Source: Xanthomonas sp. AM6
GTDB lineage: Bacteria > Pseudomonadota > Gammaproteobacteria > Xanthomonadales > Xanthomonadaceae
Reading direction: 5' to 3'
Assembly: GCF_025665335.1 (NCBI RefSeq)
Contig: NZ_CP106869.1
Location: 2,568,501 to 2,632,500, forward strand
Length of the DNA stretch: 64,000 bases
The position numbers were made by a program, and so were the translations under genes. The notes beneath the pieces are model-generated. The model saw nothing but the letters and a program-made list of their open reading frames with translations, was not told where the DNA came from and did not search any database. The first letter of the stretch is position 1. Every line of letters starts with the position of its first letter. This document shows, in pieces, positions 1 through 7,214 of the stretch.

Positions 1-1
1 C

Positions 2-616
2 ACCGTGGCCGCGATCCTGGTGCATACGCCGCCGGCGGTGTTCAAGCGCGCGTTCCAGATCGCCAAGTGGATCCTGCATCCGCCGGCCAGCGACCGGCAG
101 GCGCTGCTGCAGCAGATCGTGGAGTGGAGCAACATCGCCCGCCGCCAGGGCCTGCTCGGCCTGGAGAACCAGGTCCAGCACCAGAGCGACCCGTTCGTGC
201 GCAAGGGCCTGCAGATGCTGGTGGACGGCGTGGAGCCGGAATCGATCCGGCACATGCTGGAGATCGACCTCGACGGCCAGGAGCACTGCGACCTGGCCGC
301 GGCCAAGGTGTTCGAAGGCATGGGCATCTACGCGCCGACGCTGGGCATCATCGGCGCGGTGCTGGGCCTGATCGCGGTGATGAAGAACCTCGCCGACCCG
401 AGCAAGCTCGGCCACGGCATCGCCGCCGCGTTCACCGCCACCATCTACGGCATCGCCTCGGCCAACCTGCTGTTCCTGCCGATGGCCAGCAAGCTCAAGA
501 GCGTGATCAAGCACAGCAGCGGCGAGCGCGAAATGGTCATCGAAGGGCTCATCGCCATCGCCCAGGGCGAGAACCCGCGCAACATCGAATCGAAACTGGC
601 CGGCTTCTTGCATTGA
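2..616 (+). CDS. motC: Flagellar motor stator protein MotC/MotA family (5' end outside window)
   Basis: The open frame runs in from the left edge, so the N-terminus is missing. The visible 204 residues match the MotA/TolQ/ExbB proton-channel family: a cytoplasmic segment beginning AAILVHTPPAVFKRAF, then two C-terminal membrane helices around GIYAPTLGIIGAVLGLIAVM and IAAAFTATIYGIASANLLFL, where the family lines the ion path. With MotD it should form the inner-membrane stator that converts proton flow into flagellar torque. The stop lies 10 bases before motD. The order stator pair, ParA-like ATPase, CheW-domain protein is the same as in the Pseudomonas motCD-parC-parP region, which is why the MotC name is preferred over MotA. 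The GTG at 5 is not the real start because the family has two further helices upstream. Confidence 0.9.
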   Translation, partial: TVAAILVHTPPAVFKRAFQIAKWILHPPASDRQALLQQIVEWSNIARRQGLLGLENQVQHQSDPFVRKGLQMLVDGVEPESIRHMLEIDLDGQEHCDLAAAKVFEGMGIYAPTLGIIGAVLGLIAVMKNLADPSKLGHGIAAAFTATIYGIASANLLFLPMASKLKSVIKHSSGEREMVIEGLIAIAQGENPRNIESKLAGFLH

Positions 617-626
617 CCCGACCACT

Positions 627-1628
627 ATGGCCCGCAAGCACCAGCACGAAGATCACGTCAACCACGAGGCATGGGCCATCCCCTATGCCGACCTGATGAC
701 GTTGCTGCTCGCCTTCTTCGTGGTGATGTACGCGCTGTCCACGGTCAACGAGGCCAAGTACCGGGTCATGGCCGACGCGATGAGCACCGCCTTCGGCGGC
801 GCGCCGCGGACCATGAGCCCGGTGCAGGTCGGCGAGCGCCTGATGCAGGGCCAGGGCGGCGCGCGCCCGACCCCGATCAAGTCCAGCCCGGCGCTGTCCC
901 TGCCCGACCCGAACCGGCTGCCGTCGGCCTCGCCGCTGCGCGCGGCCAGCGCATTGCGCGACGAGGAACAGCTGCGGCGCGCGCAGCGCCAGCTCGACGG
1001 CATCGCCGACCGGCTCGGCGCCGCGCTGGCGCCGCTGATCGACAAGAAACTGATCAGCGTGCGCCACGCCGGGCTGTGGATCGAGGTGGAGATCAACAGC
1101 GACATCCTGTTCGGCTCCGGCTCCGCGTCGCTGGACCAGAGCGCCCGCGCCACCCTGGCGCAGCTGGCGCAGGTGCTGGTGCCGGTGCCCAACGGCGTGC
1201 GCGTGGAGGGCTATACCGACAACAGCCCGATCGCCACCTTGCAGTTCCCGTCCAACTGGGAGCTGTCGGCGGCGCGCGCGGCCAGCGTGGTGCACCTGTT
1301 CGCCGACCAGGGCCTGCAGCCGTCGCGGCTGTCGATGATCGGCTACGGCGAGTTCCGCCCGCGCGCCGACAACGACACCCAGGCCGGCCGCAACGCCAAC
1401 CGCCGCGTGGTGCTGGTGATCCTGGCCGATGCCGGCGGCGCCGAAGCCAACGGCATCGACAGCGGGCGCAGCGCGGCACCCATCACCGCGGCCGCCGCCC
1501 CGGCGCCGCAGGACCGATTCAGCAATGCCGGCACCGCGCCGGCGACCCCGACCTACCCCGCCGCGGCGGCTGCCGGCACTGCCGGCGCGCCCCGCGCCGT
1601 ACCTGCCGCAATTGAAGGAGTGAACTGA
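627..1628 (+). CDS. motD: Flagellar motor protein MotD (MotB family)
   Basis: This 333-residue stator partner anchors the MotC channel to peptidoglycan. Near the N-terminus the motif IPYADLMTLLLAFFVVMYAL is the MotB plug/transmembrane helix, with the conserved Asp after PYA that carries the proton. Residues ~145-270 form an OmpA-like peptidoglycan-binding domain (VEGYTDNSPI, NWELSAARA, GYGEFRP, GRNANRRV). The tail after ~275 is Ala/Pro-rich and low complexity. The start ATG is 10 bases after the motC stop. The stop overlaps the next ATG as TGATG, which indicates translational coupling to the ParA-like gene. Its length is slightly above the usual ~290-310 because of the tail. Confidence 0.92.
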   Translation: MARKHQHEDHVNHEAWAIPYADLMTLLLAFFVVMYALSTVNEAKYRVMADAMSTAFGGAPRTMSPVQVGERLMQGQGGARPTPIKSSPALSLPDPNRLPSASPLRAASALRDEEQLRRAQRQLDGIADRLGAALAPLIDKKLISVRHAGLWIEVEINSDILFGSGSASLDQSARATLAQLAQVLVPVPNGVRVEGYTDNSPIATLQFPSNWELSAARAASVVHLFADQGLQPSRLSMIGYGEFRPRADNDTQAGRNANRRVVLVILADAGGAEANGIDSGRSAAPITAAAAPAPQDRFSNAGTAPATPTYPAAAAAGTAGAPRAVPAAIEGVN

Positions 1629-2410
1629 TGCGCATCTGGGCGATTGCCAACCAGAAGGGTGGCGTGGGCAAGACCACGACCACGCTGGCGCTGGGCCGTG
1701 GCCTGGCCATGCTCGGCCACCGGGTGCTGATGCTGGATCTCGATCCGCACGCCTCGCTGACCCGCGCCTTCGACGTGCCGCAGGACCCGCCGCCGAGCGG
1801 CGTGCTCGACCTGTTCTCGACCCCGCCGGGCGAACTGGCGGCGCTGGCCCGCGACAGCGCCATCGAGCGCCTGAGCTACGTCTGCGGGCAGACCGCGCTG
1901 GCCACGCTGGAGCGGCGCAGCGCCAACCAGCCCGGGCTCGGCCTGGCGCTGCAGCAGGCCATGGCCCGCCACGTCGGCCAGCACGACTACATCCTGCTCG
2001 ACTGCCCGCCGACCCTGGGCCTGCTGATGATCAACGCACTGGCCGCGGCCGACCGGGTGATCATCCCGACCCAGGCCGAGCCGCTGGCGCTGCACGGCCT
2101 GGCCAGCATGGTCCGCACCGTGGACATGGTCGAGCGCTCGCGCCGGCGCCCCCTGCCCACCTCGATCCTGCCGACGCTGTTCGACAAGCGCACCCGCGCC
2201 GGCAACGAGACCCTGCGGCAGATGCAGGACAGCTACGGCGAGCGGGTCTGGGAAGACGCGATCCCGGTCGACACCAAGATCTGCAACGTCAAGGCCTTGA
2301 CGGTCGCCGGCGTGCCCGGCGACTACCCCGGCCGCGGCCTGGCCGCCTACCGCCGCGCGCTGGAATGGCTGGTCGCCAGCGACGCCACCCCGATGGAGCA
2401 GGCCGCATGA
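1628..2410 (+). CDS. ParA-type ATPase of the chemotaxis/flagellar operon (ParC-like)
   Basis: This 260-residue MinD/ParA-family ATPase has a deviant Walker A near the N-terminus (QKGGVGKTTTT), a switch I region (LDLDPHASLT) and a Walker B-like ILLDCPPTLG. Relatives at the same operon position (ParC of Vibrio and Pseudomonas) recruit chemoreceptor arrays to the flagellated pole rather than partitioning DNA. The role here is inferred from that gene order. A strong Shine-Dalgarno AAGGAG lies at 1615-1620. The start overlaps the motD stop by one base and the stop overlaps the next ATG (ATGA), so three proteins are probably made in fixed ratio. A plasmid-partition role is unlikely because there is no parB or centromere-like repeat. 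Confidence 0.85.
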   Translation: MRIWAIANQKGGVGKTTTTLALGRGLAMLGHRVLMLDLDPHASLTRAFDVPQDPPPSGVLDLFSTPPGELAALARDSAIERLSYVCGQTALATLERRSANQPGLGLALQQAMARHVGQHDYILLDCPPTLGLLMINALAAADRVIIPTQAEPLALHGLASMVRTVDMVERSRRRPLPTSILPTLFDKRTRAGNETLRQMQDSYGERVWEDAIPVDTKICNVKALTVAGVPGDYPGRGLAAYRRALEWLVASDATPMEQAA

Positions 2411-3765
2411 ACACGCCCGGGGTCATCGACGACTATCTGGAAGGCCTGCTGCACGACGTGATCGCCGAGGAGCAGAACGAACGGCAGGCAACGCTCGCCG
2501 CCGCCAGCGCGACGGTGCCGGCGGCGCCTGTCGCCGAGCCAGCCGTACCCGCCGGCCCGACCCCGGAACAGATCGCGGCCGCGGTGCTGGCCGAAGCCGA
2601 TTCCGACCCGGCCCTGGCCGGCATCATGTCGCAGCAGGCCCTGGCGCCCGCGCCCGCCGGCCCGACCCCGGAAGAGATCGCCGCCGCCGTGCTGGCCGAA
2701 GCCGACTCCGACCCGGCCCTGGCCGGGATCATGTCGCAGCAGGCACTGGCGCCCGCGCCGGCCGGCCCGACCCCGGAAGAGATCGCCGCCGCCGTGCTGG
2801 CCGAGGCCGACTCCGACCCGGCCCTGGCCGGCATCATGTCGCAGCAGGCCCTGGCGCCCGCGCCCGCCGGCCCGACCCCGGAAGAGATCGCCGCCGCGGT
2901 GCTGGCCGAAGCCGACTCCGACCCGGCCCTGGCCGGCATCATGTCGCAGCAGGCCCTGGCGCCCGCGCCGGCCGGCCCGACCCCGGAAGAGATCGCCGCC
3001 GCGGTGCTGGCCGAAGCCGACTCCGACCCAGCCCTGGCCGGCATCATGTCGCAGCAGGCGCCGCCCGATGCCGAACGCCAGGCCGACCTGGAAGTGGTCG
3101 CGGCGATGGAGATGCAGCGCACCCCGGTGACCCCGCGCAACCTGGCCGCCGACGATGACGCCGCCGCCGCGCGCGCGGTCAAGCGCCCGCCGATGGCGGT
3201 GCCGCCGGAGCGCCGCGCCGAGGCCGAACGCGCGCAGGCCGCCGGAGCGCAGGCCGGCGGCGCGCGGCTGCCGCCCAACCTGCAGGCGTTCATGGCCCCG
3301 AGCGTGGCCCACGAAGCCTCCCCGCACCAGCGCCGCGCGCCGGACCGCAGCACCCGCTGGCTGCGCTTGCGCTGCGGCGAACAGGCCTATGCGCTGGAAC
3401 TGCTGAAGGTGCAGGAAGTGGTGCTGCCGGTGCCGCTGCTGGCGCTGCGTGGCACTCCGCCGGCGATGCTGGGGATCATGAACCTGCGTGGCCAGGTGGT
3501 GCCGGTGATCGACCTGGGCATCCACCTGGGCGCCGCCCCGATCGAGATGGACATGCTGACCCGGGTGGTGGTGCTGGAAGAGAACGGCGAGACCCTGGGC
3601 CTGCGCGTGTCCGCGGTCGAGGACGTGGCCAGCCTCACCGACCAGCAGATCGAACCGCCGGACAATGCCCGCATCTGCCGCATCTCCAACCACCTGTTCC
3701 GCGGCGTGGCGCGGCTGGCGCAGCAGCCGATGATCCTGCTCGACGCCGAGCAGCTGCTGCACTGA
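2407..3765 (+). CDS. CheW-domain protein with N-terminal tandem repeats (ParP-like array-localisation protein)
   Basis: This 452-residue protein has three parts. Residues ~1-48 are acidic. Residues ~50-218 are five copies of a 35-residue repeat (core GPTPEEIAAAVLAEADSD). A variable Ala-rich linker follows, then a C-terminal CheW/AIF-type domain from ~318 to the end (RWLRLRCGEQAYALELLKVQ, MNLRGQVVPVIDL). In ParP of Vibrio and Pseudomonas an N-terminal low-complexity region contacts the ParA-like ParC, and the CheW-like domain docks into the CheA/receptor array. The same neighbours are present here, so that role is inferred. The start is the ATG overlapping the ParA stop; an in-frame Met 14 codons upstream lies inside parA and is rejected. 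The repeat makes the protein much longer than a plain CheW. Confidence 0.85.
   Translation: MNTPGVIDDYLEGLLHDVIAEEQNERQATLAAASATVPAAPVAEPAVPAGPTPEQIAAAVLAEADSDPALAGIMSQQALAPAPAGPTPEEIAAAVLAEADSDPALAGIMSQQALAPAPAGPTPEEIAAAVLAEADSDPALAGIMSQQALAPAPAGPTPEEIAAAVLAEADSDPALAGIMSQQALAPAPAGPTPEEIAAAVLAEADSDPALAGIMSQQAPPDAERQADLEVVAAMEMQRTPVTPRNLAADDDAAAARAVKRPPMAVPPERRAEAERAQAAGAQAGGARLPPNLQAFMAPSVAHEASPHQRRAPDRSTRWLRLRCGEQAYALELLKVQEVVLPVPLLALRGTPPAMLGIMNLRGQVVPVIDLGIHLGAAPIEMDMLTRVVVLEENGETLGLRVSAVEDVASLTDQQIEPPDNARICRISNHLFRGVARLAQQPMILLDAEQLLH
2554..3060 (+). repeat. In-frame 105-bp tandem repeat (4 full copies plus one of 87 bp)
   Basis: Units begin at 2554, 2659, 2764, 2869 and 2974. They encode 35 residues starting GPTPEE(Q)IAAAVLAEADSD and ending MSQQALAPAPA; the last copy stops after MSQQA. 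Copies are nearly identical at DNA level, so unit number probably varies between strains by slippage or recombination without breaking the frame. Each unit combines a predicted acidic helix with a Pro/Ala spacer. Confidence 0.95.
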
Positions 3766-3987
3766 CGCGCAGGGCGCGTCGACCCGGCCGGCACGCCCGC
3801 GCTCCTGTCTCGGCGCGCCGCGGGCAGGAACACGCATGCCGATCGGCGCGCCTGCCAGGGGCGCCGTGGCCGCGCCGGGCGGCTGCCGGGGCCGGTCGCG
3901 GCCACCGATCGCGCCACGCGCGCCGCGCGCGCCACGGCACCGCGGCGCGGCGACTGCCAACCCCGCCGCACTTTCCCGATGCGCCGC

Positions 3988-4014
3988 TAAAGCTTCCCGC
4001 GCATTGGCCGTTAT
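3988..4014 (+). promoter_or_regulatory. Sigma-28 (FliA) promoter for the STAS-cheY-cheA unit
   Basis: TAAAGCTT, exactly 11 bases, then GCCGTTAT; the enterobacterial FliA consensus is TAAAGTTT-N11-GCCGATAA. It lies 30 bases upstream of the STAS start within an otherwise gene-free spacer (3766-4044). Confidence 0.8.
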
Positions 4015-4044
4015 CTGCGATAGAACCATTCGTGCGGAGCAATG

Positions 4045-4353
4045 ATGAGCACAGTCACCCTTGGCGAAGATCTCGGCATCGAGACCAGCGCCGACCTGAA
4101 ACAGCGGCTGACCCCGTTCCTGGCGTCGGCCGAGGAACTGCGACTGGACGCCGGCGAGGTCCGCCGCATCCACACCGCGTCCGTGCAGGTGCTGTGCGCA
4201 TTCGTCGATGCACGCCGCCAGGACGGCAAACGCACCGTCTTCGAAGCCTGCAACGACACGTTCCGCGACGCGGCACGCCTACTGGGGGTCAGCGAATCGC
4301 TGGGCCTTCCCGCAACCCCTGACAACCTGAAATCTGTGGAGAACGCCGCATGA
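4045..4353 (+). CDS. STAS-domain protein (anti-sigma-factor-antagonist type)
   Basis: This is a 102-residue single STAS domain (LGEDLGIETSADLKQRL, LRLDAGEVRRIHTASVQVL), the fold of SpoIIAA-like switch proteins that bind partner kinases or sensors. It opens a sigma-28 unit with cheY and cheA, so a role in modulating the chemotaxis kinase complex or a receptor is plausible; no partner is shown by sequence. The usual phosphorylatable Asp-Ser-Ser core is replaced by His-Thr-Ala, so Ser phosphorylation at the canonical site is uncertain. The second of two adjacent ATGs (4045) is chosen because GGAG at 4036-4039 lies 5 bases before it. The stop overlaps the cheY start (ATGA). Confidence 0.85.
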   Translation: MSTVTLGEDLGIETSADLKQRLTPFLASAEELRLDAGEVRRIHTASVQVLCAFVDARRQDGKRTVFEACNDTFRDAARLLGVSESLGLPATPDNLKSVENAA

Positions 4354-4715
4354 GCGCACGTATCTTGGTGGTGGACGATTCGGCGTCGATGCGCCAGATG
4401 GTCGCCTTTGCCCTTACCTCGGCCGGTTTCGCGGTGGAGGAAGCCGAAGACGGCCAGGTCGCCCTCGGCCGCGCCCAGGGCCAGCGCTTCAACGCGGTGG
4501 TCACCGACGTCAACATGCCGAACATGGACGGCATCTCGCTGATCCGCGCGCTGCGCCAGCTGCCGGACTACAAGTTCACGCCGATGCTGATGCTGACCAC
4601 CGAGTCGGCGGCGGACAAGAAGTCCGAGGGCAAGGCCGCCGGCGCCACCGGCTGGCTGGTCAAGCCGTTCAACCCGGAACAGCTGATCGCCACCGTCCAG
4701 AAAGTCCTGGGCTGA
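4350..4715 (+). CDS. cheY: Chemotaxis response regulator CheY
   Basis: This 121-residue single receiver domain has every catalytic element: acidic pair in ILVVDDSASMR, phospho-acceptor Asp in VVTDVNMPNMDG, switch Thr in MLMLTTES, and the conserved Lys in WLVKPFNP. It has no output domain, so it should act by binding the flagellar switch or serve as a phosphate sink for CheA. It lies between the STAS gene (4-base overlap) and cheA (34-base gap). No cheZ phosphatase gene is in this window. Confidence 0.95.
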   Translation: MSARILVVDDSASMRQMVAFALTSAGFAVEEAEDGQVALGRAQGQRFNAVVTDVNMPNMDGISLIRALRQLPDYKFTPMLMLTTESAADKKSEGKAAGATGWLVKPFNPEQLIATVQKVLG

Positions 4716-4749
4716 TTCCCTCTCCACCCTTTTTCCGGATTCCCCGCCC

Positions 4750-6750
4750 ATGAGCATGGACCTGCAACGTTTCCACGCCACCTTCTTCGAGGAAAGCCGC
4801 GAAGGGCTGGACGCGATGGAAGCCGGACTGCTGTCGCTGGAAGAAGGCAACCGCGATCCCGAAACGATCAACTCGGTGTTCCGCGCCGCGCACTCGATCA
4901 AGGGCGGCGCGGCCACCTTCGGCTTCGAGGCGATGGCCGGGCTGACCCACGTGCTGGAGACGCTGCTCGACGAACTGCGCTCGGGCAAGCGCGACGTGGA
5001 AGCGCACGCGATCGATGCGATCCTGGGCTCGGTGGACGTGCTGCGCGCGCTGCTGCGCGAAGCCGAGCACGGCACCCTGGCCGATCCGGTCGCGGTCAAG
5101 GCCGTGCACGACCGCCTGCAGCAGGCCTTGAACGGCACCGCCGGCGCCGCGCCCGCGGCGACCCCGGCCGCCAACCAGCCGGCCGAGCCGGAAGCCTGGC
5201 AGATCGGCTTCACCCCGGCGCCGTCGCTGTTCATGAGCGGCAACGACCCGCTGCGCATCATCCGCGAACTCGAACACCTCGGCCCGCTGCAGATCGCCTG
5301 CCGCAGCGGCCGCCTGCCCGGCTTCAACGACCTCGACCCGCTCGAGGCCTATCTGGCGTGGGACCTGGGCCTGGTCGCCAAGGTGCCGCGCAGCGCGATC
5401 GAGGACACCTTCGCCTGGGTGATCGACGACTGCGAACTGGACATCCGCGCGGTGCCGCCGCCGAGCCTGGCCAATGCGCCGGCACCGGTGCTGGCGCAGG
5501 CCCCGGCCAGCGCCACCGCCGCGCCAGCCGCCGCCGTGGCCGCCAACGCGCCGGCCGGCAATGCCGCCGCCGCGCACGAAGCGGAAAGCTCGATCCGGGT
5601 CAGCGTCGACAAGGTCGATGCGCTGATCAACCTGGTCGGCGAACTGGTCATCACCCAGGCCATGCTCAAGCAGGTCTCCGGCGACCTCGACCCGGCCCAT
5701 GCCGAACGCCTGTTCGCCGGCCTGGACCTGCTCGAACGCAACACCCGCGACCTGCAGGAAGCGGTGATCGGCGTGCGCATGCTGCCGGTGGACGCGGTGT
5801 TCCGCCGCTTCCCGCGCCTGGTCCGCGACCTGTCCAGCCGCCTCGGCAAGCAGGTGCGGCTGCGCACCATCGGCGAAGGCACCGAACTGGACAAGGGCCT
5901 GATCGAGAAGATCGCCGATCCGCTGGTGCACCTGGTGCGCAACTCGATCGACCATGGCTTGGAAATGCCGGAAGCGCGCCGCGCCGCCGGCAAGGACGAG
6001 ACCGGCACCATCACCCTGGCCGCCTCGCACCAGGGCGGGCACATCGTCATCGAGGTCAGCGACGACGGCGCCGGCCTGAACCGCGAGCGGATCCTGGCCA
6101 AGGCCGCCGAACGCGGCCTGAGCGTGCCGGACAACCCGACCGACGCGCAGGTGTGGGACCTGATCTTCGCCCCCGGCTTCTCCACCGCCGACGCGGTCAC
6201 CGACCTGTCCGGCCGCGGCGTGGGCATGGACGTGGTCCGCCGCAACATCCAGGGCCTGGGCGGCGAAGTGCAGCTGGAAAGCAATTCCGGCCGCGGCACC
6301 CGCGTGCTGATCCGCTTGCCGCTGACCCTGGCGATCCTGGACGGCATGACCGTGTCGGTCGCCGGCGAGACCCTGATCCTGCCGCTGGCCTACGTGCTCG
6401 AAGCGCTGCAGCCGCAGCCCGACGACATCCGCACCATGGCCGGCGAAGGCCGGGTGCTGCGGGTCCGCGGCGAATACCTGCCGATCCTCTCGCTCAGCGA
6501 TTCCTACGGCTACGGCCGCACCGAGCAGAGCGATCCGCTGGTGGTGGTGGTCGAGGCCGACGGCCAGAAGATCGCGCTGGAAGTGGACGAACTGGTCGGC
6601 CAGCAACAGGTGGTGGTCAAGAACATCGAGAACAACTACCGGCGCATCGGCGGCATCTCCGGCGCCACCATCCTCGGCGACGGCCGCGTCGCGCTGATCG
6701 TGGACATCGGCGGACTGGTGCGTTCGCTGCGGGTGCCGCAAGCGGCCTGA
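4750..6750 (+). CDS. cheA: Chemotaxis histidine kinase CheA
   Basis: This 666-residue kinase has the standard order. An N-terminal HPt domain carries the phosphorylated His in AAHSIKGGAATFGF (about residue 48). A P2-like region follows (~145-240, with LDPLEAYLAWDLGL), then an Ala/Pro linker, a P3 dimerisation helix pair (VDKVDALINLVGELVITQA), the P4 ATPase (HLVRNSIDHGLE, DDGAGL, GRGVGMDVV) and a C-terminal CheW-like P5 domain that couples to receptors. It phosphorylates CheY and CheB in response to receptor state. It ends the STAS-cheY-cheA unit and is followed by a clear terminator at 6797. There is no fused receiver, unlike hybrid CheA proteins of surface-sensing systems. Confidence 0.96.
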   Translation: MSMDLQRFHATFFEESREGLDAMEAGLLSLEEGNRDPETINSVFRAAHSIKGGAATFGFEAMAGLTHVLETLLDELRSGKRDVEAHAIDAILGSVDVLRALLREAEHGTLADPVAVKAVHDRLQQALNGTAGAAPAATPAANQPAEPEAWQIGFTPAPSLFMSGNDPLRIIRELEHLGPLQIACRSGRLPGFNDLDPLEAYLAWDLGLVAKVPRSAIEDTFAWVIDDCELDIRAVPPPSLANAPAPVLAQAPASATAAPAAAVAANAPAGNAAAAHEAESSIRVSVDKVDALINLVGELVITQAMLKQVSGDLDPAHAERLFAGLDLLERNTRDLQEAVIGVRMLPVDAVFRRFPRLVRDLSSRLGKQVRLRTIGEGTELDKGLIEKIADPLVHLVRNSIDHGLEMPEARRAAGKDETGTITLAASHQGGHIVIEVSDDGAGLNRERILAKAAERGLSVPDNPTDAQVWDLIFAPGFSTADAVTDLSGRGVGMDVVRRNIQGLGGEVQLESNSGRGTRVLIRLPLTLAILDGMTVSVAGETLILPLAYVLEALQPQPDDIRTMAGEGRVLRVRGEYLPILSLSDSYGYGRTEQSDPLVVVVEADGQKIALEVDELVGQQQVVVKNIENNYRRIGGISGATILGDGRVALIVDIGGLVRSLRVPQAA

Positions 6751-6796
6751 TCGCGTTCCACCCCGCGCCGCCTCGTGCGGCGCGACAGCAACCACA

Positions 6797-6824
6797 AGCC
6801 CCGGCAGCGATGCCGGGGCTTTTT
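6797..6824 (+). terminator. Rho-independent terminator after cheA
   Basis: A perfect 10-bp stem (AGCCCCGGCA / TGCCGGGGCT) with a 4-base loop is followed by a run of T, 47 bases after the cheA stop. Confidence 0.85.
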
Positions 6825-7110
6825 GCGTTCTGCAGCGCAAGCGCGCCCCGCGCATGCAGGCACGCGGGAAGAGAGAAGCAGCGTCGTCCGCCATGCGCCG
6901 GTCGATGGCGCAACGAAGGCAGTCGCGGGCATCGGCCTGTCGCAACGCAACGGCGCAGCGCAGCGGACGGTTCTCCCGGATCGCCTCAGACCGTCGGACG
7001 ATCAGCGAGTTCGGGAGGCCCGAACGGTGCCGCGACCTCATCGAAGCCTGTATCAACCGGTTTCTCCCCAACCATTGGCCTAGCCTATCTATTGAAATCA
7101 ATAAATCGAT
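6825..7110. other. Gene-free spacer before the chemoreceptor array
   Basis: No open frame here has convincing coding character on either strand. Base composition drops towards the right, with an A/T-rich stretch around 7085-7120, consistent with a promoter region. Confidence 0.5.
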
Positions 7111-7137
7111 TGAACATAACGATTCCGGCGCCGTTAC
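7111..7137 (+). promoter_or_regulatory. Weak candidate sigma-28 promoter for the first MCP gene
   Basis: GCCGTTAC is a good -10 box, but the element 11 bases upstream (TGAACATA) matches the -35 consensus at only four of eight positions. It is supported mainly by position, 78 bases before the start codon. Confidence 0.35.
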
Positions 7138-7214
7138 AGAGGACATGGATCGCAGCGGCATCGCCGCGCTGCGGTCTCCTTCGCTAACCCGTTCCTCAAC
7201 TCCGGGATCCAACG

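Noticed and set aside
1628-2410. ParA-like gene as evidence for a plasmid or partition locus
   Set aside because: There is no ParB or centromere-like repeat, and the gene is translationally coupled to motD and a CheW-domain gene.
2347-4173. A 608-codon open frame on the - strand opposite the ParP-like gene
   Set aside because: It mirrors the CheW-domain gene, contains the same repeat read backwards, and is Gly/Arg/His-rich as expected for antisense frames in high-G+C DNA.
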